Of a stretch of DNA of 24,204 bases, positions 10,101 through 17,290 are shown one piece after another. Within the stretch, counting starts at the first letter, position 1; every line of letters begins with the position of its first letter. The notes beneath the pieces are model-generated. The model saw nothing but the letters and a program-made list of their open reading frames with translations, made no database searches and was not told the DNA's origin. This DNA comes from Protostelium mycophagum (taxonomy: Eukaryota; Evosea; Variosea; Protosteliida; Protosteliaceae): assembly GCA_002081555.1 (NCBI GenBank), contig MZNV01001213.1:1-24204 (forward strand), read 5' to 3'. The translations under genes and the position numbers were made by a program.

Positions 10101-11349
10101 AGTTTGAGGCGGCCAGAAAGAAACATGCAACATTACAGGAAGAATACGAAAGGTGAGAAGCTGCTCTCTACATGTTGGAATAATAATTCGATGATTGATT
10201 CTTCTCATGTGATTTTACATATAAAATCGTGAATTTACATTTACAGTTTGAAGCTAGAATTAGAACAGACAAAATTGATGTATGAACATAAAGTTGCACA
10301 GACAGAAGTTGCGCTCCAATCCTCTCAACATGATCACGCCACCGACACATCCAATCTCATGGCTTCGGTCGCTGCATTGGAATCAAAGATCAACCAGATG
10401 ATGAAGGACGCACAGAGAGTGGAAGCGAACAGCAGTAAACTTTCCAAAGAACTTCAGGCGAAGGATCAAGAGGTACACTCGTTCAACATCATCACATTTG
10501 CTGAGATCATGCAGATTTTGGACCAACGCAGAGCCCTCAACAAAGAGATGCACGACAGAGAACTGCAATTGAAGAGTGAAGCGAATGAAAAGGTGAGTAT
10601 ATTAACCTTTTAGAGGTTGAATACTGAAAGATTTCAGTTGCTAGAAAGTGTCAACAATTTAGACTTGTTCAAAGACGAATCGCGCAGAATTCAAGAGGAA
10701 AAAGACAAGGCCAATGAGACCCAAATGCAGAGACTGAACCGCACAATAGAAGAGCTAAAAGCGAAATACGAAGCGAGGGAATCACGACAAGAGGTATGTG
10801 AAGTCTGTATACCGTGATGTGGCAAAGCCGCACTGTTCATCAACAAAGCACAGCTTAATTAGATCCAGGATCTCGATTATATTAGACAACTCAATACAGA
10901 GGTGATTCGTTGAGGTCCACATCATCATGATTGACCGAAACAGATCCTCGATCAAAAGAAGAAGGTTTTTCAGCTGCAAGAAAATATCAAATTCTATCAA
11001 CTGGAAATCGTGAATAGAGAGGAGAACTATAACAAGCTCTTCTCTTCTGCACCAAAAGTCGGCGTGATGAATCCACTCACAAAATCGTCACCAGGTGATG
11101 ATCTCGAATTAGCAACTTGAACAGGACATATTTGAATGTTGATGTTGCATCCTCGATCAAAAGACACAAACAATATCTAAACGATTATTGTTCAATACAA
11201 TAATGATTGAAACAGGGGCCAACTTTGGTGTCACCGGCAGCCGATCGGCTTCCAAGAGTAGTAATCAAACAAGTCCATTACCACCTTTGTCACCAAAGAC
11301 AGCTGCTCAATTAGCTTCTTTGGTACAAAACAAGAAGGCGAAATCATGA
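7169..11349 (+). CDS. FAM184: FAM184-family coiled-coil protein
   Basis: Long coiled-coil protein of the FAM184 (PF15665-type) family, a poorly characterised group found mostly in flagellated or ciliated eukaryotes. Nineteen exons: 7169-7342, 7384-7586, 7635-7737, 7780-7883, 7985-8184, 8260-8321, 8410-8655, 8727-8786, 8838-9005, 9047-9328, 9387-9659, 9741-9952, 10000-10152, 10247-10472, 10515-10592, 10638-10793, 10863-10901, 10944-11094, 11216-11349. All phases agree, giving 1007 residues. The N-terminus has the family signature (PDLSFKMCKKISQLTKVVHH; vertebrate FAM184 has KMSKKIAQLTKVIY). The body is nearly uninterrupted heptads rich in Glu, Gln, Lys, Ala. Near the C-terminus IKFYQLEIVNREENYNKLF followed by KVGVMNPL matches the vertebrate motif KFYQLELVNRE...VGVINPL almost residue for residue, then a short Ser/Pro tail ends in KKAKS. 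Both ends are therefore intact. Start at the first of two adjacent ATGs. A cytoskeletal or ciliary role is inference from the family. Confidence 0.93.
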
Positions 11350-11385
11350 TGGCCGCTCCTTTGTACAAAAATCCAGTTTTCGAGG

Positions 11386-11391
11386 AATAAA
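11386..11391 (+). terminator. Poly(A) signal of the FAM184-like gene
   Basis: AATAAA 36 nt after the TGA stop, within the 73-bp convergent spacer. Confidence 0.6.
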
Positions 11392-11422
11392 AGCAGTTAT
11401 GTACGTGTAGTTAATTTAGTTC

Positions 11423-12065
11423 TCATTTAGAAGAGAGTTGTGGCACTGGCTGCTGCACTTGGAAGTCCACTGGGTAATACATTTGGTTCGTGGATGGAGC
11501 GAAAGTGAAGACAGTGGTCTGCTTTGTCTTTGAAGAGTCTGGGATGATGGCTATCGCAAAATAAATAAATGTTTGATTCTCAAAAGATTATTGTGATTTC
11601 CACCAATAGATGGAAAGTGATATATCACTTACTGAAACGTAAAGGCAATTGTGAGTTCTGTATGGCTCTATTGACCTTTGAGATGTAGGCCCAGCCATAT
11701 GCACGAAGGGCGACAGAAATCACCCCCGCAAAGACGGCAACCGGAAAGAAGGGAGAGAATTGCTGGGTCATGACCAAGTGTGCAAACATCCAGAGAACCA
11801 AAGTGATCGAAATGCCCTCTAAAGCCAGATGCAGTTTCATGCTATTGCGGTCTGGTTGTGTTCCAAATAGAGCTGTGATGGCGGCAAATGTACCAGTTCC
11901 AGAGAGAATCATGGTGGTCACCATCACGCTCAGGCCGTAAAATGGCCTCTGTGATGCCACGGTGAGGTATATTGCCAATCCGGTCATCGCGAATTGTAAG
12001 AGGCAAGACGGCCAGAAAATTAACCGGATCTTTCTAAAGAAGGAGCTATCGTATTCGTTGTTCAT
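11423..12065 (-). CDS. Small four-helix membrane protein, family not recognised
   Basis: Two exons, 12065-11633 and 11550-11423, join in phase 1 (donor GTAAGT, acceptor GATAG) into 186 residues. Four hydrophobic segments are visible: about residues 12-35 (FWPSCLLQFAMTGLAIYLTV), 43-68 (GLSVMVTTMILSGTGTFAAI), 80-103 (LALEGISITLVLWMFAHLVM) and 108-132 (FFPVAVFAGVISVALRAYGW). The N-terminus is short and charged. The C-terminal tail of about 50 residues is polar and ends in YYPVDFQVQQPVPQLSSK, with Tyr- and Pro-containing peptides of the sort used in sorting or adaptor binding. Loops carry few charges and no catalytic motif is evident. The open frame continues upstream to 12221, but the Met at 12065 is preferred because the extension is Arg-rich, unlike the rest, and would run close to the divergent ankyrin gene. 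I do not recognise the family; a small tetraspanning endomembrane or plasma-membrane protein is the most that can be said. Confidence 0.75.
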
Positions 12066-12236
12066 TATCGTTTGTATGTGCGTGTCGTTGGTTGTGATGT
12101 GTCTTGTTGAACTTATTTGAAATCTGGAAAAACTCTGAAAATCGCGATTCTTACGTCCACGTATGGATCGCCGAATTGTCCATCCACACCGACATTCTTT
12201 TTGTGGGCGTTTCGGTGGCAATCTCTAATTCAAATA
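12066..12236. promoter_or_regulatory. Divergent spacer between four-helix and ankyrin genes
   Basis: 171 bp between outward-facing starts. Open frames run through it on both strands (upstream extensions of both genes) but neither extension resembles the protein it would join. No specific regulatory motif recognised. Confidence 0.4.
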
Positions 12237-12911
12237 ATGGTGGAAAATGGTTGTCTATCAACTCTTGACACCACAAGAGAAATCCTCAAAACAACGGTCG
12301 ATCCAGACATAAACCAGTTAGATCATCAACATCGAGCGAACATGTATACAATATTGAGGAGTGTTTGCAAAATGTGGAAAGAGATCACGGATGACTTGTT
12401 CATATTTCATGAGGATCAATCGCTTCTGAGAGCTCTTCAGATCGGCAGTATAGAGGCCATCTCTCTCACGTATTCAAGAACATTGACAAAAAAGACACCC
12501 TTGGAACACGCATGCGAGAGGGGTTTCCTCTCTGCAGCTCGTGTACTCTTGGCGTCATCAGATCCCACTCACAACAATAATGCGTGCATTCGAACCGCGG
12601 TCCTCTTTGGCTATGATGAGATCGTCCGCCTCCTATTGACTTGTCCAGCGGTGGATCCAGCTGTTGGCAATAATTATTGCATCAGAGAAGCAGCTGCTTG
12701 TGGTCACCTGGAGATCGTCCATCTGCTGCTGCAAGACCCTCGAATTGATCCATCTGTCGCCGACAATACACCATTGACGATGGCACAGGAGAGAGGAGAC
12801 AAGCAGATCATCGAGTTGTTATCCAAAGATGGGAGAGTGAGGAGAAAAATGGGTGATCAACAGAGACCAACAAGGTGGCCCAACTGGTTGTGGTCTAAAT
12901 TCCTGGGTTAA
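12237..12911 (+). CDS. Ankyrin-repeat protein with F-box-like N-terminus, intronless
   Basis: A single-exon frame of 224 residues. Ankyrin-type helices occupy about residues 62-195: LEHACERGFLSAARVLL, then CIRTAVLFGYDEIVRLLL, then CIREAAACGHLEIVHLLL, then LTMAQERGDKQIIELL. The linkers (TCPAVDPAVGNN, QDPRIDPSVADN) follow the 'DPRVDPS..DN' style that is expanded in amoebae and in their large DNA viruses. The preceding segment ILRSVCKMWKEITDDL resembles the second half of an F-box, so a role as a ubiquitin-ligase substrate adaptor is possible but unproved. The C-terminus is basic and Trp-rich (PTRWPNWLWSKFLG). It is the only gene here without an intron. The Met at 12237 was chosen because nothing upstream resembles the family and the upstream frame has only a TTG start. 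Confidence 0.85.
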   Translation: MVENGCLSTLDTTREILKTTVDPDINQLDHQHRANMYTILRSVCKMWKEITDDLFIFHEDQSLLRALQIGSIEAISLTYSRTLTKKTPLEHACERGFLSAARVLLASSDPTHNNNACIRTAVLFGYDEIVRLLLTCPAVDPAVGNNYCIREAAACGHLEIVHLLLQDPRIDPSVADNTPLTMAQERGDKQIIELLSKDGRVRRKMGDQQRPTRWPNWLWSKFLG

Positions 12912-12995
12912 TCGAATGTATAAATCGATGTGTACAAGTATTTATAAACCCACCACAACGGTTCATTTCAGCTTTCCAGACAGCACGAAAAACTA

Positions 12996-13001
12996 AATAA
13001 A
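12996..13001 (+). terminator. Poly(A) signal of the ankyrin gene
   Basis: AATAAA 84 nt after the TAA stop, in the 274-bp convergent spacer. Confidence 0.5.
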
Positions 13002-13136
13002 TATGTGGAGAATGAGCGAAGCTGAATTACTGGTGGAAATGTGCAACATTCACTGCACCATAAAATAGTTAGTTCCTCACATTTCAAACAACACGATGTT
13101 TATGGTCTTACAAGTAAATACCGATTCTTAGTGCAG

Positions 13137-13142
13137 TTTATT
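13137..13142 (-). terminator. Poly(A) signal of the eS8 gene
   Basis: Minus-strand AATAAA 43 nt beyond the eS8 stop codon (13188-13186). Confidence 0.6.
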
Positions 13143-13185
13143 CCCGTGATGTTGTTCGAAAGGTGATCACTTGAGTCGGACTCAT

Positions 13186-14115
13186 TTACTTGGTGTCCTT
13201 CTTGGACTTCTTCTTCTGCATCTTACGGACGTAAAACTGGAGTTCTTGTCCTTCCAGGATGTATCCGTGGGCAACTCCGCTCTGTCCGGGTCTGGAAGAG
13301 ATGGAAGCGTAGAGACGACCAGTGCTGAACTGCTCCTCGAGGGCGGCGTCGATGGTGCGTCCGGTTTGTCTCTCCTTTTGGAGCTTCTCGGCTCTCTTGG
13401 ACTTCTTCTCCTCAGTGGCGGCATCTCCCTCCTGATTACATGTTAAGACATTTCACGAGAGAGATCATCGGCGCTAATATGATAATTGAGAGGGAGAAAG
13501 AATGAGAAAAAAACGTACCTTGGCGGCCTTTCTCTTTCCGAGGAAAACTCCGTAGTGCTGCTCGTACCACTGTCTGAAGGGGGTGGCATCAACTTGAACG
13601 ATGGAGTTCTTGACCAAAGTGTTGGTTCTGACGTACTCGTTGTTAGAGGCGTTGTATGTAACTCCCAAGATACGGGTCTTGCGGTTGACGGCCTCAGATC
13701 CCCAGGAGAATGATCCGTTGTCAAGACGGAGAGCACGGTACTTGGTAGCACCACCACGGACACGGACGTCGTGAACGCGGCGACCTCCGAGCTTGGTAAG
13801 AGCGGCGGGACGAGCGAGCTCGAACTTCCTCTTTTTTCTCCATGGGGTCTGCTTGCCTCCAGTGGCTCTTCTTTTGTGGACACGATCTCTGGCAACACCT
13901 AATCATTTCCATTATTATTTCGAAAAGGGTGAGAGCATAATATATTATTGCATTGATCATATAAGTGTCACAGAGTTAAGCCTTGATTATTCATATTGTA
14001 TCAATGTATCATATCACATCATATGATCTCACATGATAATCGAAATTCAAAGTCGAGGCAGAGCTAAAACATAAAGAGGATGACTTTATACGAATGATGG
14101 ATGATACGTACCCAT
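13186..14115 (-). CDS. RPS8: 40S ribosomal protein eS8
   Basis: Structural protein of the small ribosomal subunit. Three exons on the minus strand: 14115-14112, 13898-13519, 13431-13186, giving 209 residues (human 208). Conserved segments: HKRRATGGK (residues 8-16), [96 protein letters not shown] and [15 protein letters not shown]. The first exon holds just ATGG, so only the Met codon and one further base precede a 213-nt intron (donor GTACGT); the reconstructed start is [12 protein letters not shown], as expected for eS8 (MGISRD). First introns just after the start codon are common in ribosomal protein genes, where they can help expression. Codon use is strongly biased (GGA, CGT, AAG, ATC), as in highly expressed genes. 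It diverges from the Frizzled-like gene. Confidence 0.97.
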
Positions 14116-14265
14116 TCTGCACTTATGGATTCAACCTTGGGATGAAAGAGGATAAGTCAATGCGATCCTGCATGGTGCAGAATCGGTGCAGAATTGTCGT
14201 TGCGATATCTTTTTCGGACTTTGAAAAATTTCCGTTCGTCTATTCTTGTTTCTTGAGGCTTGAGG
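14116..14265. promoter_or_regulatory. Divergent spacer between eS8 and the Frizzled-like gene
   Basis: 150 bp that must carry the strong eS8 promoter and the start of the secreted-protein gene. Two near-identical GGTGCAGAATC/TGCAGAATTG-type stretches occur at about 14174-14195. No named element recognised. Confidence 0.4.
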
Positions 14266-15145
14266 ATGACCTCTTCACCAATTCTGTGCTTCTTTATATG
14301 TGTTGTGGTCACAGGTAGATATTTAGTGTCGTAATGGGGGTAGTATCGAGTGGATGTAGGTGTGGTTGGGCAGTTGAGTTTCCTACAATCGATGCAGCTG
14401 CCTCTTCTGGAACAATGCACAGGAACACAATGTGTGGATTACGAAGGCAGTTTCTGTTATATTGGCAATCAGTCCCTGATCACTTGGCCCTACTGCAACT
14501 GCTCGAGAGTGTGGGCAACAGAGGGTGAGGCGAATTTATGGTTTCCAACTTGTGGCGTCGGTAAGTTCATCAAAAGACCTGATCTCTTTAAGCTGTGATT
14601 ATCATGATCACTTGTACAAATCCATCTGACACATAGTCAGAAGTAATGGATACCATAGCCAATGCGATTTATCTGTGAGTGATTCAACGCGATCATGACC
14701 TGAATTTATTTAAGACGTGGCATCGGTGTGGACACACTCGGAGTTTCACGAAAGAGCCAACAATGCAAAGACATGATCAAACGTGTGGCGTGTTACACGG
14801 TGTTCAAAAAATGTTTAGAAGACAGTTTCCCTGCAGTCTCTTACGCTTCCATGTGCAGAGCTCCTTGCGAGAAATTGAAGGTCAGCCAACAGGTTTTTTA
14901 CAATGTTTGAAGAAATCTGTTGTCTAATTCGTGATTTTGCAAACAAAAACACTTTGGCTCGGTGTTCGTAGAGATCTAAAAATAGATCTCTTTGCACGCT
15001 CACACAGCCCGATAAAATATAATTTGAAAAGAGGCTCTGTGGTAATGAGAGCAGGTACAATGCGGGGTTTCAGACCAGTGTCACATGTTCCCCAACACCG
15101 AATGTACAGGAAACTCTTCCAAGAATCTTCCCGGAATTTTTCTGA
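14266..15145 (+). CDS. Secreted Frizzled-like cysteine-rich domain protein
   Basis: Five exons: 14266-14314, 14360-14560, 14641-14674, 14715-14880, 15032-15145; all phases agree, giving 187 residues. Residues 1-17 (MTSSPILCFFICVVVTG) are a signal peptide, so the protein enters the secretory pathway. The rest has 13 cysteines. The C-terminal run from QCKDMIKRVACYTVFKKC through MCRAPCEKLK to RLC has spacing C-x8-C-x6-C-x13-C-x3-C-x6-C. This is nearly the spacing of the second half of animal Frizzled CRDs (C-x8-C-x6-C-x10-C-x3-C-x6-C in Fz8), including the 'PCRS.CE' type motif. The N-terminal half (CTGTQC, FCYIG, YCNC) has more cysteines than a standard CRD. No transmembrane segment follows and the tail ends PRIFPEFF, so it looks soluble, like a secreted Frizzled-related domain, not a receptor. 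An alternative donor at 14893 would add four residues; the 14880 donor gives the better spacing. Confidence 0.78.
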
Positions 15146-15237
15146 TTTTTTTCGCCCTCCTTTCGTGGAAGTTTCAGGCACGATGACAACGAGATATGTA
15201 CATAATATAATTGTCGACGTCGACCTACTGTACAGAG

Positions 15238-15243
15238 AATAAA
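15238..15243 (+). terminator. Poly(A) signal of the Frizzled-like gene
   Basis: AATAAA 92 nt after the TGA stop and only 13 nt from the opposing MetAP1 signal. Confidence 0.55.
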
Positions 15244-15256
15244 ATCACGCTGACCC

Positions 15257-15262
15257 TTTATT
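15257..15262 (-). terminator. Poly(A) signal overlapping the MetAP1 stop codon
   Basis: Minus-strand AATAAA contains the TAA stop of the MetAP1 frame (15260-15258). Confidence 0.45.
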
Positions 15263-16991
15263 GGAATCTCTTGGTCAGAATCTATGAAAATCAATTTTGT
15301 ATCTCATACTAAAGAGATTAGAACTCACCTCACAGCCCTTGTCCGTGACAAGAAGAGTGTGCTCAAACTGTGCGGACCTCTTTCCGTCCCTCGTGACGGC
15401 GGTCCAGTCGTCAGGCCAGTGCTCAGTCCCGTTTACACCTTCGTTGATCATGGGCTCTATGGTGAAGATGTGCCCAGCTTTCATCACCCCAATCGCTTTG
15501 TTTTCTGAGAAAAATGAGTGGACATTCTACAGTGTTGTAGATGAGATTTTAATGAAAGATGAGAAAGGATAAAGAAATCTCACTGGCATAATGGGGGATA
15601 GTGGGGACAGTGTGGAAAAGTCTGAGAAATTTCAGTGTCGTCTACAAACCGAACTACACTCACTCGTTGATTCCGTGTCCGCAGTAAGTCCTGTCGACAG
15701 AGAATCCGTGAGCGTGGACGTGCTTAGAGATGACGGCACCGATGTCTCTGTAGAAGAATCCGGGCTTGACGCATTCTATTGCTTTCATCAAGGCCTCCTC
15801 AGAAACCTGAAAATCTTTAATGATCGATGATGGCGATGTGTCGTCATGACATGACCATTGTCGCAATGACATGAATGACCCCTCACCCTGACTAATTCCT
15901 TCCCCTTTTCGTCTACATTTCCTACAAGTACGGTCTCGTTCAAGTCAGAGTGTACACCATCGTGGTACAGAGATATGTCCAAGTTGACAATATCTCCATC
16001 TTCTAATTTCCTGTCGTCAGGGATACCGTGGCAAATCACCTCGTTTACGGAGCTGTTCCGATCAGTTGTCTCAGGAATTTTTTCAAATCCTGGAACATTT
16101 GCAAAATTTAAATCGTGAAGAAGTGAAAAAAATAATAAATTTATTTTATAATTGTAATTATTTGAATAATTTTTGAATTGTGTCAAAAATTTTTTTGGCT
16201 CACGTGCAGCAGGATTTTGGAAAGTTTCTGTAGTTGAGAGGAGAAGGGTAAGCGTCTCTCTCTATGCAGGCATTGAACACGATCTGATCGATCTCGTCTG
16301 TGGTAATGCCAACTTTGACGGACTTTATGGCGATGTCTAAAACTTCTCTGGCCAGCTGTTGGAAGATTACATCTTCTCATCGAATCACACAGCCATGATT
16401 CATGATTCTATTAAGGCGATGACAAATCAAAGGTTCTTTTCAATTGAAAATTCAAATGGAAAAAGAATGAGAAGAGAACAACTCACGATGCAGCATTTTC
16501 TGATCTTGGCGATTTGCTCGGGTGTATGAACGACGATGTTGCTGCTGTTACGAGAATTTCTCTCTGAGATAGGCTCACCTTTGGCGATTAGATGTTTTGA
16601 TCACAATACAAAAAGATGGCTCACCAGTTTCCCAATAATCAGGCTTCTTAATGTGAGCTGGTACCTTTGCCATGGGGGATACCTTTCCAGGTCTTAATTT
16701 ACCTTCATAAAGTATCAACTTGGAAGTGATTGTGGTGAATTTTACCTGTAAAATTGAAACCTGCAAATCTGGATTCGCTGTTTTGGACCTCCGCCATCAT
16801 ATTCTGCAAGACAGCGAGATTGTTAGCTGTGTGAGAGGCCTTATGAGTGGGCCATGCTGCCTTAAAACAAGCTTGGCTGCAGAAATGGGAAGGTGGAAGC
16901 CTCAATTCAACACATTTTGGGCATTGAAGAGAGGCGGGCTTATCACAACCCTCGATCACTTCAGTAAAGAGTGAGTAAGATTTTTCTCACT
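15258..16991 (-). CDS. METAP1: Methionine aminopeptidase type 1
   Basis: Metalloprotease that removes the initiator Met from nascent proteins at the ribosome. Minus-strand exons: 16991 (one base, see below), 16958-16746, 16702-16625, 16578-16487, 16355-16204, 16052-15887, 15806-15664, 15621-15584, 15504-15329, 15281-15258; 360 residues (human METAP1 386). The N-terminus is the MetAP1 zinc finger ([26 protein letters not shown]). The catalytic domain has [20 protein letters not shown], the two metal-binding Asp in [36 protein letters not shown] with the metal His, and the two Glu in GHIFTIEPM and QFEHTLLVT, so all five metal ligands are present. It ends GCEILTKRFQ like the human enzyme. No in-frame ATG precedes the zinc finger; joining the A at 16991 across a 32-nt intron (donor GTGAG, acceptor GAAG) creates the ATG. 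It converges on the Frizzled-like gene. Confidence 0.95.
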
Positions 16992-17290
16992 TGATTCTGG
17001 CAGGTAGTCATCTTTGCACGATATCCGAGAAATGATCAGATCAAACGTAAGGCAGAGTTGTAGTTCAAGCTTGAAAAAAACGGAAAAAGAACTATTTTTA
17101 CTAGCACATGGAAATGCACAGTGGGTTCTGAGTCTCTCATCTATTTCAGATCTGCCTCTGTGGCTGTTGTTTGATTGTGCAGAATTTATGTCCACAATCA
17201 ACACCAGAGGGTAAGAACTCAAACAGATGTTGATAAATACAAAAGTCTCAGATGATATTTATTGTTGGCAAAACAGAGTGTGGGCAAGTC
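16992..17290. other. Spacer between the giant glycoprotein gene and MetAP1
   Basis: 299 bp that must contain the 3' end of the right-hand gene and the promoter and 5' UTR of MetAP1, both on the minus strand. Open frames here (for instance 17014-17214 on the plus strand) resemble nothing known. Apart from the AATAAA at 17263-17258, I see no recognisable element. Confidence 0.6.
17258..17263 (-). terminator. Poly(A) signal of the giant glycoprotein gene
   Basis: Minus-strand AATAAA 27 nt beyond the TAA stop. Confidence 0.6.

Noticed and set aside
12066-12221. N-terminal extension of the four-helix protein to 12221
   Set aside because: The extension is Arg-rich and unlike a membrane-protein leader, and would leave only 15 bp to the divergent ankyrin start.
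13171-13446. Plus-strand Leu-rich frame opposite eS8
   Set aside because: Shadow of a strongly codon-biased gene on the other strand; eS8 identity is certain.
14679-14927. Alternative frame through the fourth exon of the Frizzled-like gene
   Set aside because: It does not preserve the cysteine spacing and does not join the neighbouring exons in phase.
15211-15226. Palindrome GTCGACGTCGAC between the Frizzled-like and MetAP1 genes
   Set aside because: A perfect short palindrome in the 3' spacer, but isolated and without a stem-loop context or repeat partner; probably chance.
17014-17214. 66-codon plus-strand frame in the spacer beside MetAP1
   Set aside because: No signal, no family resemblance, and it lies over the expected MetAP1 promoter and 5' UTR.
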